This document shows, piece by piece, positions 34,400-42,210 of a DNA stretch of 42,262 nt. This DNA is from Candidatus Amulumruptor caecigallinarius (GTDB lineage: Bacteria; Bacteroidota; Bacteroidia; Bacteroidales; Muribaculaceae). Made by a program: the position numbers and the translations under genes. The DNA lies in assembly GCA_023665575.1 (NCBI GenBank), contig JAMPDQ010000015.1:1-42262 (forward strand). Direction: 5' to 3'. The notes beneath the pieces were generated by a model. That model saw only the letters and a program-made list of their open reading frames with translations, ran no database searches and was not told the DNA's origin. The number at the start of each line of letters is the position of its first letter. Positions within the stretch are counted from its first letter, which is position 1.

Positions 34400-34518
34400 A
34401 AAAAATGTTAAAGCAGGGGCGACCTGTTTTTGCGCTAATTTGCTTTATCTCAGAGGGAGCATACCGGGCCATGTGACCGATGAGATGAAGCAAAGTAGCC
34501 AAAAAGAGGCCGGACGAA
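34400..34518. repeat. Family 1 core fragment with compensated stem
   Basis: It starts with AAAAAATGTTAAAGCAGGGGC, like the inner end of the terminal repeat. TTTGCTTTATCTCA (34439-34452) pairs with TGAGATGAAGCAAA (34481-34494) over 14 positions with one wobble. The stem sequence differs from the other copies, yet the position is kept. AGCCAAAAAGAGGCCGG follows, as in the 9622 copy. No right terminal repeat. Confidence 0.65.
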
Positions 34519-34563
34519 GTGTCAAATCCGACCTGATAATTTAATATATTCAAACATATTATA

Positions 34564-34571
34564 TATCTTTG
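34564..34571 (+). promoter_or_regulatory. -7 box TATCTTTG for the acyltransferase gene
   Basis: An exact TAnnTTTG match 26 bases before the ATG at 34598. The -33 position has TTA rather than TTG. The box rules out a TTG codon at 34586 as a likely start. Confidence 0.5.
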
Positions 34572-34597
34572 CAATAAGAACCGATTTGTATAAGTTA

Positions 34598-35662
34598 ATG
34601 TCAGCTCGAGTCTCATACATTGATTCGTTGAAGGGTTTTGCCATTCTTAGCATTTGTCTTATTCATTTTGACGAAGGCAATTTCTCGTATGGTTACTATG
34701 CGTGGACCGGAGGTTTTTTCACAGCAGCCTTTTATTTTACTTCGGGGTGGGTATATGCACTCAAACATCAAGAGTGGAGTGCAAAGCATACTTTCAAGAA
34801 AAGACTGGCCCAGTTGGGCAGACCCTATTTATACTGGTCCTTGCTATTAGTTGCAATAACATGCCTTTGGGTTGCTATAGGTTGGAAAGAACCACTCACA
34901 ATCCCCAAGGAGATTTACAAGACTATATGTTTACGCGGAATAGGCACTTTATGGTTTATACCGGCATTGGGTTTCGGTGAAGTTGTGTTCAGTTTTGTAA
35001 TGTGCAGAAGGAGGAAATGGATTCATATCCTTACAGCTCTTTTATTTTTAGCCGTTGCAATCATAGTCACTCAAGTGTACAATGAGATGTGCGTAAAATA
35101 TGACATGCGAACCCGGCATGCAATATTGAATGCTTTTGTATATCCGTGGATTTGTGTCCTAGAGGCATGGTATGTAATATATATTGGCTACTGGTTTGGC
35201 AAAATGTTTTCCAATTCGCTAAAGGCTGATGCATCCGGTAGATATCGGTTTTGTGTCGGGTGTATTGGATGTGTTATCCTGGCCCTAAGTGTTTTAAATG
35301 TATTTTATCCTCCTATTAATTGTTTTTTTTTAAAACGCATTCTTTATATTATTCTTCCCTGTAGCGCGTTGATTAGCATCTTTTATTCACTGGAGGGAAC
35401 CCGTCTTGAATTATTCTTCAAGTATTGGGGGGTTAACTCTCTGATACTGATGTGTACACACTACACGCTTACACTCGAGGCTTGTAGAATATTTGATAAA
35501 TGGGTGCTGGGGTGTAACGAATTCGAGGGAATTCGCACTTTAGCCTATTTTATGGTCTGCGTGTTGCTGACCATTCCGTTGGTATCACTCTTCCGATGTA
35601 AAGCACTTTTCATGCTTAACGCATCAAACACCGCCTGCACAGGATTACGAAATCAGGTCTGA
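34598..35662 (+). CDS. Acyltransferase-3 family membrane protein
   Basis: 354 residues from the ATG at 34598, with about ten hydrophobic helices. The start SYIDSLKGFAILSICLIHF is the acyltransferase-3 signature with the conserved Asp near residue 8 and His at about 20. The Arg in RLAQLGRPYLYWSLL near residue 75 also fits. These proteins O-acetylate sugars of capsule, LPS or glycans at the inner membrane. It lacks neighbouring polysaccharide genes. It is flanked by repeat debris and a gene-free stretch, and uses more AT-rich codons and more Cys than neighbours, which may suggest separate acquisition. Confidence 0.85.
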   Translation: MSARVSYIDSLKGFAILSICLIHFDEGNFSYGYYAWTGGFFTAAFYFTSGWVYALKHQEWSAKHTFKKRLAQLGRPYLYWSLLLVAITCLWVAIGWKEPLTIPKEIYKTICLRGIGTLWFIPALGFGEVVFSFVMCRRRKWIHILTALLFLAVAIIVTQVYNEMCVKYDMRTRHAILNAFVYPWICVLEAWYVIYIGYWFGKMFSNSLKADASGRYRFCVGCIGCVILALSVLNVFYPPINCFFLKRILYIILPCSALISIFYSLEGTRLELFFKYWGVNSLILMCTHYTLTLEACRIFDKWVLGCNEFEGIRTLAYFMVCVLLTIPLVSLFRCKALFMLNASNTACTGLRNQV

Positions 35663-35861
35663 CAGTGAGATAAACTTTTAGGCTTGAATTTTTATAATCT
35701 TGTTGCATACACATTTAACGGCAAAGTGATACCGCACATATCGAGGAGATAGATTTATGCCGTCTTCGCCCCAAGATGAGCGATAATTGCACCCAACGAG
35801 ACATTGCAGTGTGCAGATACTGTTTCTGCGTAATTCATTGTAAAAATTTAACGCATTATCA

Positions 35862-36034
35862 TTTGCAAAATTACGAAAAATATCTTCACTTTGTAACAGA
35901 GCCCCCGAGTGTCCTTGTTGAAAGACAAAACTCGGGGGTTAGTTTTGAATCCCGGTAGCCCCTGATGCAATCAAGCTATTGGGTTTTGTTTTTTATGATG
36001 TCGAGAAAAAGCCACCGGAATACCTCCCGATGGC
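35862..36034 (+). ncRNA. Candidate small RNA region
   Basis: TTTG (35862-35865), 20 bases, then TCACTTTG (35886-35893), one mismatch from consensus. From the expected start near 35900 a stable hairpin follows: CCCCCGAGT (35902-35910) with ACTCGGGGG (35930-35938). A T-rich run TTTTGTTTTTT (35984-35994) could end a transcript of about 95 bases. Just beyond, GCCACCGG / CCGATGGC (36011-36034), with A5 before it, reads as a minus-strand terminator. No ORF fits. No known RNA family was recognised. The strand and ends are inference. Confidence 0.35.
36011..36034 (-). terminator. Minus-strand terminator-like hairpin
   Basis: On the minus strand GCCATCGG, an 8-base loop and CCGGTGGC (one wobble) are followed by TTTTT. 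There is no minus-strand gene between here and rprX that would need it. It either belongs to an unannotated transcript or is a coincidence. Confidence 0.4.
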
Positions 36035-36195
36035 CACCACTAATTAATGCTTAAAAATTAACCCCAAACCTCTAATATATAACATCTAATATTCAACTAT
36101 AACCGCTATGCCTTTCACGAGTTGCAAACCTGCGGAATTTGAATTCATTTCTATATGGCATCCCATTGTAATGAGATAGGAAATGAATCGCATGA

Positions 36196-36227
36196 TTTGT
36201 TAAATTAACATTTAAATGTTAAATTTG
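36196..36227 (+). promoter_or_regulatory. rprXY promoter with palindromic spacer
   Basis: TTTG (36196-36199), exactly 20 bases, TAAATTTG (36220-36227). An 18-bp perfect palindrome TTAACATTTAAATGTTAA (36205-36222) fills the spacer and runs into the -7 box, the place where a dimeric regulator would block or stimulate polymerase. The leader of about 175 bases includes a REP palindrome at 36317-36355. The rest of 35663-36407 has no gene. Confidence 0.65.
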
Positions 36228-36316
36228 TGAAGTGGTGTAAAACGTGACGGATTTTATATATAAAAATTGTTAAAACTTAAAGAAGCAAATTGAGCTCAGA
36301 CCGATTTATATTTTAA

Positions 36317-36355
36317 ATTCAAGCTTCGCACGTTGTCAACTTGCGAAACTTGAAT
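36317..36355. repeat. Single REP palindrome (family 2)
   Basis: ATTCAAGCTTCGCACGTT pairs with AACTTGCGAAACTTGAAT around GTC. It is an isolated unit, not a pair, and would form a hairpin in the rprX leader 53 bases before the ATG. A weaker unit lies at about 36117-36146. Confidence 0.65.
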
Positions 36356-36407
36356 CTATTATTCGTCCTTTAAATATACATCACTGCAACAATTAAAACG
36401 GATATAA

Positions 36408-37928
36408 ATGAAAAAATCAATAATATGGCTGCTTACGATAGTGATGTCAATCACATTCGGAGCACTCCTTTATTTTCAAATCATGTATCTTGAAAATATG
36501 ATGAAGATGCGCAAACAACAATTTAATGAGGCTGTAATGCGGTCGCTCACATCGACATCTGATTTTCTGGAACGACGAGAAACTTTATATTTTCTTGAGC
36601 AGGATGTGAATATCATAGAATCGAGTTTTTATGACAATCTCAACACAGAGGATACTGATTTAAAATATTCTGTAGAGAATTCTGACGGCAGCGTCACCAA
36701 CTATACTCTGTCATCAACGCATATCAACAGCGACGGCAACAAAGGTAAAATTTCATTTCCACCCGCCACACAGAATGTAGGCAACCGATATGGAGCAATG
36801 CAGGAAGTGATCCGCAGTCAATATCTTTATCAGAAAGGGCTTCTCAATGAGGTGATACTCTCCATTTTGCGAGATTCGGGCTATAGACCCATCTCCGAGC
36901 GGGCTGATTCCACAGCCATTCGCAATTGTCTTTTTACAGAGCTGAGCAACAATGGTCTGAACATACCATTTGTATTTGCAGTGTATAATTCCCATAATGA
37001 TGAGATATATGAAACATCAGGTTATGACGCGAAATCTGATGACACATATAATATTCCGCTCTTTGCGAATACAGATTCAAGCTATATGTTGAAAGTGGAG
37101 TTTCCTACAAAAAACACTTTCATATATTCATCTGTGAGGTTTGTGATACCGACTCTTGCTCTCACATTGATTCTGCTCGTAATATTTCTTTACACAGTGA
37201 TACTTGCCTTCCGACAGAAGAACTTGTCGGAAATGAAAACAGATTTTGTCAATAATATGACACATGAGTTGAAAACACCGATTTCAACAATATCGCTTGC
37301 CGGACAAATGCTGAGCGAACCAGCAATAAGGAAATCAGAAAGTTCTATCGATCATCTTGCAGAGGTGATTGTAGATGAGTCAAAACGCCTTCGTTTTCAG
37401 GTTGAGAAAGTGCTTCAGCTGTCAGTGCTCGACAAAACCGGAAGCACACTGAAATTTACCGAAGTAAATGCCAACTCCATTATTTACAATGTGGTGAACA
37501 CATTCAAAATTAAGGTGGAGAAGCAAGGTGGCATACTGAAGGCAAATCTTGATGCGCCCGATGCCGACATATATGTAGACGAAATGCAATTCACCAATGT
37601 GATTTTCAATTTGCTCGACAACGCTCTCAAATATATGAAAGAGGATGTTGAACCCGACTTGAAAATCACAACCAAAAATATTTCCGGCAAAAAGCTGGAA
37701 ATCAGAATTTCCGACAATGGCATAGGAATCAAGAAAGAAGACCTGAAGAGGATATTTGAGAAATTCTATCGGGTGTCAACGGGCAACAGGCACGATGTGA
37801 AAGGCTTCGGGCTCGGGCTCGCATATGTAAAGAAGATGATCACGGCCTTTGGAGGCACCATTTCAGTGGAGAGCGAACCCGGCGTAGGCAGCACCTTTAT
37901 CATTGTTCTTCCGCCGGTGAATGAATAA
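36408..37928 (+). CDS. rprX: Sensor histidine kinase, RprX-like
   Basis: 506 residues. Membrane helix 1 is at about 5-25, a periplasmic sensor region at about 28-243 and helix 2 at about 245-266 (IPTLALTLILLVIFLYTVIL). No HAMP domain is obvious. The kinase has the phospho-acceptor His286 in MTHELKTP, N-box VIFNLLDNALKY, DNGIGIKKED, and GFGLGLAYVKK. With the downstream regulator it matches the Bacteroides RprX/RprY pair in order and length. The signal sensed is unknown. A family 1 terminal-repeat scar (GAATTTGTTTTATAAAAAT) begins at its stop codon. Confidence 0.9.
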   Translation: MKKSIIWLLTIVMSITFGALLYFQIMYLENMMKMRKQQFNEAVMRSLTSTSDFLERRETLYFLEQDVNIIESSFYDNLNTEDTDLKYSVENSDGSVTNYTLSSTHINSDGNKGKISFPPATQNVGNRYGAMQEVIRSQYLYQKGLLNEVILSILRDSGYRPISERADSTAIRNCLFTELSNNGLNIPFVFAVYNSHNDEIYETSGYDAKSDDTYNIPLFANTDSSYMLKVEFPTKNTFIYSSVRFVIPTLALTLILLVIFLYTVILAFRQKNLSEMKTDFVNNMTHELKTPISTISLAGQMLSEPAIRKSESSIDHLAEVIVDESKRLRFQVEKVLQLSVLDKTGSTLKFTEVNANSIIYNVVNTFKIKVEKQGGILKANLDAPDADIYVDEMQFTNVIFNLLDNALKYMKEDVEPDLKITTKNISGKKLEIRISDNGIGIKKEDLKRIFEKFYRVSTGNRHDVKGFGLGLAYVKKMITAFGGTISVESEPGVGSTFIIVLPPVNE

Positions 37929-38011
37929 GAATTTGTTTTATAAAAATTTATATGCCGTTTGAAGGGAAATTAAGGTTATTATTTGTTATAAAAATATAAA
38001 ATACCATAGAT

Positions 38012-38710
38012 ATGACTGAAAAATTAAGAATACTGCTTTGCGAGGATGATGAAAACCTCGGAATGCTGTTGCGTGAGTTTCTTCAGGCCAAGGGTTTCAA
38101 TGCAGACTTATGCAATGACGGTGACAAGGGCTACAAAGCCTTTCTTAAGGGGAAATACGATCTTTGCGTACTTGATGTGATGATGCCCAAAAAGGATGGA
38201 TTCACACTGGCACAGGAAATCCGCAATGTCAACAGCGAAGTGCCGATTATCTTTCTGACTGCTAAGAACATGAAAGAGGATGTGCTTCAGGGTTTCAAAC
38301 TGGGGGCCGACGATTATATCACCAAACCCTTCTCTATGGAGGAGCTTGTATCGCGTATTAGCGCAATTCTGCGGAGGGTAAAAGGGAAGAGAGAGAAAGA
38401 GGTGACTGCATATAAGATTGGAGATTACACTTTCGACACTCAGAAACAAACTCTTATCTTCGATAACAAAACACAGAAGCTCACCACAAAAGAGTCGGAA
38501 TTGCTGACCCTTTTGTGCCAGCATATCAATGAGATTCTTGAAAGAAACTATGCGCTGAAGTCTATATGGATTGATGATAATTATTTCAATGCAAGGAGCA
38601 TGGATGTATATATCACCAAACTTCGCAAACTGCTGAAGGATGATCCGCGCATCGAGATTATCAACATCCACGGCAAGGGTTACAAACTGATTGCCCCCAT
38701 CGATGAATAG
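38012..38710 (+). CDS. rprY: OmpR-type response regulator, RprY-like
   Basis: 232 residues. The receiver domain has acidic EDD (11-13), phospho-acceptor Asp55 in CVLDVMMPKKDG, Thr83 in FLTAK and Lys105 in YITKPF. A winged-helix DNA-binding domain spans about 130-228 (LTTKESELLTLLC, RSMDVYITKLRKLL, INIHGKGYKLI). The wording is very close to what I remember of Bacteroides fragilis RprY. It is 83 bases after rprX and co-transcribed by position. Three TTGATGG copies (38711-38731) follow the stop. Confidence 0.95.
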   Translation: MTEKLRILLCEDDENLGMLLREFLQAKGFNADLCNDGDKGYKAFLKGKYDLCVLDVMMPKKDGFTLAQEIRNVNSEVPIIFLTAKNMKEDVLQGFKLGADDYITKPFSMEELVSRISAILRRVKGKREKEVTAYKIGDYTFDTQKQTLIFDNKTQKLTTKESELLTLLCQHINEILERNYALKSIWIDDNYFNARSMDVYITKLRKLLKDDPRIEIINIHGKGYKLIAPIDE

Positions 38711-38752
38711 TTGATGGTTGATGGTTGATGGCCAAAAAAATTCCGATTATGG

Positions 38753-38778
38753 AAAAAATCCGTATTCGGGATTTTTTT
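38753..38778 (+). terminator. Terminator after rprY
   Basis: AAAAAATCCG, loop TATT, CGGGATTTTTTT: a ten-pair stem with one bulged G and a long T run. It separates rprY from the next unit. Confidence 0.75.
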
Positions 38779-38792
38779 GTTGATATTTTTGT

Positions 38793-38800
38793 TACCTTTG
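38793..38800 (+). promoter_or_regulatory. -7 box TACCTTTG for the plsC-like gene
   Basis: An exact TAnnTTTG match just after the terminator, giving a leader of about 95 bases. TTTG at 38776-38779 is only 13 bases upstream, so the -33 element is unclear. Confidence 0.45.
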
Positions 38801-38902
38801 CAGTTGGTCGTCAGCCATGCTTTCCCACAGCCGCGGGAAGTTCGACTGGCTATCCGTCAGGAGTCTTCCCTCCACCATGTCAACACATTGAATTCCACAG
38901 AA

Positions 38903-39652
38903 ATGAAAAACCTCGCAAGAGCTCTTTATCTTTTTTATCAGTATCTGATTGCCGGACCGATTTTTTTGGTTCTGACGCTGCTCACCGCGCTTGTGACGGC
39001 ATTGGGATGCACCGTAGGAAATTCGGATTTTTGGGGTTACTGGCCCGCGCATATATGGTCGAGAATCACGTGCCGCCTGTTTCTGATGCGTGTCACGGTG
39101 GAGGGGCGCGAAAACATCCGCAAGGGCGAGAGCTATGTGTTTGTGTCGAATCATCAGGGTGCCTACGACATTTGGGCAATCTACGGATATCTCAACCATA
39201 ATTTCAAGTGGCTGATGAAGAAGGAGCTTGAGAAGATTTTCGCTGTGGGCCGGGCCTGCAAAAAGGCCGGTCAGGTGTTCGTGGATGATTCGAGCATTAA
39301 CGGTATCAAGGACACAATTGCCCAGGCTGAGGAGCGTCTGAAGCATGGCATGTCGGTGGTGGTGTTTCCGGAGGGCAGCCGCAGCTTCGACGGTCATCTG
39401 ATTCCGTTCAAGCGCGGGGCTTTTATGCTTGCGGCAGAGTTCAGACTGCCGGTGGTGCCGATAACGGTTGACGGCTCCTTCAAGGCAATGCCGCGCACCA
39501 CCTACAACATGACTCCCACAAGAATCAAGCTGACAATCCACAGGCCAATCTATCCGCCGCAGAATGGTTTCAACACGAAAAAGCTTATGCTTGAGTGCCG
39601 CGATGTGATTGCATCCTCTCTCCCGGGGGAAGCTGAACGCCTTAACCCGTAG
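38903..39652 (+). CDS. 1-acyl-glycerol-3-phosphate acyltransferase (PlsC family)
   Basis: 249 residues. It adds a second acyl chain to lysophosphatidate in phospholipid synthesis at the inner membrane. An N-terminal helix spans about 12-36. Motif I is NHQGAYD (His84, Asp89), motif III FPEGSRSF (155-162), and motif IV around VVPITVDGS. The frame is open to 38777, but residues before MKNLARALYLFYQY are not family-like and the -7 box lies among them, so the ATG at 38903 is used. thiD starts 3 bases after its stop, so the two are probably one operon though unrelated in function. Confidence 0.9.
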   Translation: MKNLARALYLFYQYLIAGPIFLVLTLLTALVTALGCTVGNSDFWGYWPAHIWSRITCRLFLMRVTVEGRENIRKGESYVFVSNHQGAYDIWAIYGYLNHNFKWLMKKELEKIFAVGRACKKAGQVFVDDSSINGIKDTIAQAEERLKHGMSVVVFPEGSRSFDGHLIPFKRGAFMLAAEFRLPVVPITVDGSFKAMPRTTYNMTPTRIKLTIHRPIYPPQNGFNTKKLMLECRDVIASSLPGEAERLNP

Positions 39653-39655
39653 CCG

Positions 39656-40471
39656 ATGGGATATCCGGTGGTGATTTCAATTGCCGGCTCCGACAATTCG
39701 GGAGGCGCCGGCATACAGGCCGACATAAAGGCGGCATGCGCTTTCCGCACATACATGGCCACGGTGCTCACATGCGTTACGGCTCAGAATTGCGATGGCC
39801 TTTCCGGCATTCTTTATGTTGGCGATGATATGCTGTCGGAGCAACTTCACAAGACTTTCGCACAATTTCCCATTCCCGGCGCCGTGAAGACAGGTTTGAT
39901 GCCCAACTGTGGGGCGATAGCCATGACAGCCGCCTTTCTGAAAGAACGCAATGTGAGGAATGTGGTTGTTGACCCGATCCTCTCAATAACCGCCGGGGGG
40001 AATAAAGCGGGAGATGCCAATGCTGTTGCAGCGGCCTACCGGGAACATTTGATGCCCATAGCAACGCTTCTCACACCGAATCTTCCGGAACTGTACGCTC
40101 TTGCCGGCCTCCCGCCGGCTGATGGCGGGAGCATTCCCATGGACGAAATTTTCGGGATTTGCCGAGATATGCAACGCATGTATGATGCGGGCGCAATATT
40201 GGTGAAGGGCGGCCACTCCCGGGGAGCGGGGGTATGTGATTATCTGGTGACACCCGATGAATGTGCGGCATTCGGGCATGAACGCATCGATTCAATCCAC
40301 ACCCACGGCACAGGCTGCGCGTTGTCATCGGCAATCGCTTGCTGCCTTGCCAACGATTATGGCTCCACCGAATCAATCGACAGAGCCATAACTTTTGTGC
40401 AGGAAGCGATCAGGCTGGGAGCGGAAAACCCGGTCTGCCCCAAATACGGACCGCTGGGATATTTTCGTTAG
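39656..40471 (+). CDS. thiD: Hydroxymethylpyrimidine / phosphomethylpyrimidine kinase
   Basis: 271 residues, normal for ThiD. It phosphorylates HMP and HMP-P in thiamine synthesis. The N-terminal SIAGSDNSGGAGIQADIK binds the pyrimidine. VDPILSITAGG and LTPNLPELYALAG are family motifs. The anion hole is HGTGCALSSAIA near the end, with the catalytic Cys. It is 3 bases after the plsC-like gene and faces the serpin gene with only 2 bases between stop codons. No TPP riboswitch is visible before the operon. Confidence 0.95.
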   Translation: MGYPVVISIAGSDNSGGAGIQADIKAACAFRTYMATVLTCVTAQNCDGLSGILYVGDDMLSEQLHKTFAQFPIPGAVKTGLMPNCGAIAMTAAFLKERNVRNVVVDPILSITAGGNKAGDANAVAAAYREHLMPIATLLTPNLPELYALAGLPPADGGSIPMDEIFGICRDMQRMYDAGAILVKGGHSRGAGVCDYLVTPDECAAFGHERIDSIHTHGTGCALSSAIACCLANDYGSTESIDRAITFVQEAIRLGAENPVCPKYGPLGYFR

Positions 40472-40473
40472 AT

Positions 40474-41712
40474 TCAGAAACTCCGAACAGCACCGGCAAA
40501 GAGAACGGTGTTGGTGGCACGCTCCACGATAAAATAGAGGAACGGCCTGTCAAGCTTCAGGTTGACCACCTCTCCCGGCCCGGGATCGATGACACCGCCT
40601 GCCATTGTTACAGCGGCAGCCTCTGTTCCTTTCTCATCAACCACTATTTTGGCATTCTGCTTGAAGATATTTATAATTAGCTTCATATTATCCAAGATGT
40701 CGGTTAATCCTGTTTCAAAGGCCTTCTTCACTCCCAACTTCTGAATTGCGGGAATTAGATTGTGTTCACTGGTCAGTTCGAATTTAGGCATTGCGAAGTC
40801 CACCTCAAAGGGAGCGCCATAAGCAGTTTGCATATCTTCCCTGATTGCGCGGAAAGATGTTTTTGAAAGCTTGTTGACAGCCTCACGGCAGTTCGTCCCA
40901 TCGGATGGCAACACAACAATGAAGTTAAAATTTGATCCTCCGTAGGGCAATTCGGCAATCTGCATTCCCTCATATTCGGTGTAGCCGTAATAATCCTTGT
41001 TATGCATGAACGGAGTGGAGACCTCGCTTCCATCGGCATTATGGAATTTATCCGGCTTGGTAGCGCCCTCAGAGAAAGGATTTTCCCATTCGCCTTTGAA
41101 ATAAATCACGTTGAACAAGGCTGTTGCGGTCTCAAGCGGCTGATCATAGCACTTGGGGATGAAACCGTCGGTTTTGTCGCAGATCCAGCTGTTGAGTTTA
41201 TCCAACGCTTCATATGTATACAGATTTTCACTGAAGGTATCCGCCTGATAAATATTCAGCATATTGTCGGTGAATGCCCGCTGGAATGTTGTGCCCGGAA
41301 GAGTCCAGATTGAATTGGCTATTTTCACGGCCACAGACTCATCTAAATTCGGAAGCGTGGTCAGAAGGAAGTTGTTGTAAGCGTTGAGGACCTCCATGCC
41401 GCCATCGGACATGTCATATCCCAAAGCCTGCAGAATCTCGTCACGTTCAGTGCCGTTTGCACCGTTTGCGAGCATGGAGAGAATGGCAAATGCGCCATAA
41501 GGCGACATAATATAGTTGCCCTCGGCATCGGCAGCACTCATGATTTTGAAGGCGAAATCATTTTGCGAATCAGCCACAGAGCGGGTTCCCTCCGGCAAAG
41601 AAACCGGGTTGTACTGGCTTTTGCTTCCCGAGCCGCCGCCGGGCTCATCCGACTGACAAGCAGGCAAAACAAGCAGCGCAGCCGCAGCAGCGCAATAAAA
41701 GAAATTTTTCAT
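40474..41712 (-). CDS. Serpin-family lipoprotein (putative protease inhibitor)
   Basis: 412 residues. Signal peptide with lipobox LPAC (Cys19) and a Gly/Ser spacer, so it is anchored in the envelope. The serpin fold is clear: NYIMSPYGAFAILSMLANGA at the start, NVIYFKGEW and LPSDGTNC-type strands, and DRPFLYFIVERATNTVLFAG at the end. The reactive-loop hinge is DEKGTEAAAVT (about 359-369), matching the small-residue hinge needed for inhibition, so it is likely a working inhibitor. The residues after it (MAGGVIDPGPGEV) hold the bait site; the target protease is unknown. No clear promoter found upstream. Confidence 0.93.
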   Translation of the reverse strand: MKNFFYCAAAAALLVLPACQSDEPGGGSGSKSQYNPVSLPEGTRSVADSQNDFAFKIMSAADAEGNYIMSPYGAFAILSMLANGANGTERDEILQALGYDMSDGGMEVLNAYNNFLLTTLPNLDESVAVKIANSIWTLPGTTFQRAFTDNMLNIYQADTFSENLYTYEALDKLNSWICDKTDGFIPKCYDQPLETATALFNVIYFKGEWENPFSEGATKPDKFHNADGSEVSTPFMHNKDYYGYTEYEGMQIAELPYGGSNFNFIVVLPSDGTNCREAVNKLSKTSFRAIREDMQTAYGAPFEVDFAMPKFELTSEHNLIPAIQKLGVKKAFETGLTDILDNMKLIINIFKQNAKIVVDEKGTEAAAVTMAGGVIDPGPGEVVNLKLDRPFLYFIVERATNTVLFAGAVRSF

Positions 41713-42156
41713 AATGTAATAAATATTTGCTTAATGAATTAATCTTTATAATTGTATAGAAATGTCGCATCATTACAGGAAAACTTCTTGTTGCTAATCA
41801 ACTTCATTTACGAATCCTGAAATCCCATGCACATAGTTAAAAACAAAGTTGTCTTTTTCATAGTAGTTGTTTTAAAGATTAAAATAAACTAAATTTTTAT
41901 TTTTCGCAATATATGAAGTCTTTTTAATATTTCAAAATTAAAATATTAAAAGAATTAACAAAATATTCCGGATTGATTCCAACAATTTGCTACATTTATA
42001 GCTTAAACAACATCCTTTTACATCTCATGATTATGCATAAATATCGCCCCAAAACTTGCCGCTTCTCTTTTGATCATGCGCGGGAACAATCCCAATTGGA
42101 GAAAAACAACCGGAAAACAACCATGAACCAACCTAAAGCATGCTGAGTTATGGAAT

Positions 42157-42186
42157 TGCAGGGGCGCACCACGGTGCGTCCCTGCA
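42157..42186. repeat. GC-rich palindrome
   Basis: TGCAGGGGCGCACC and GGTGCGTCCCTGCA pair over 13-14 positions with one wobble and a minimal loop. It is far more GC-rich than its AT-rich surroundings, which hold no gene from 41713 to the end. Confidence 0.65.
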
Positions 42187-42210
42187 TTGACAATCAAATA
42201 TTTATATATC

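Noticed and set aside
35776-35958. 60-codon plus-strand frame in the gap before rprX
   Set aside because: It overlaps the strong hairpin and promoter-like boxes, with no family-like sequence; structure explains the region better.
35938-35975. tRNA 3' end or attachment site (GTTTTGAATCCCGG looks like a T-arm)
   Set aside because: The 5-bp T-stem, acceptor stem and anticodon arm cannot be built around it, and there is no CCA-type end.
38711-38731. Three tandem TTGATGG units after the rprY stop, as a regulatory array
   Set aside because: Too short and placed between a stop and a terminator; a simple slippage repeat is enough.
39656-40471. TPP riboswitch controlling thiD
   Set aside because: The gene follows plsC by 3 bases, and the operon leader (38800-38902) has no recognisable thi-box.
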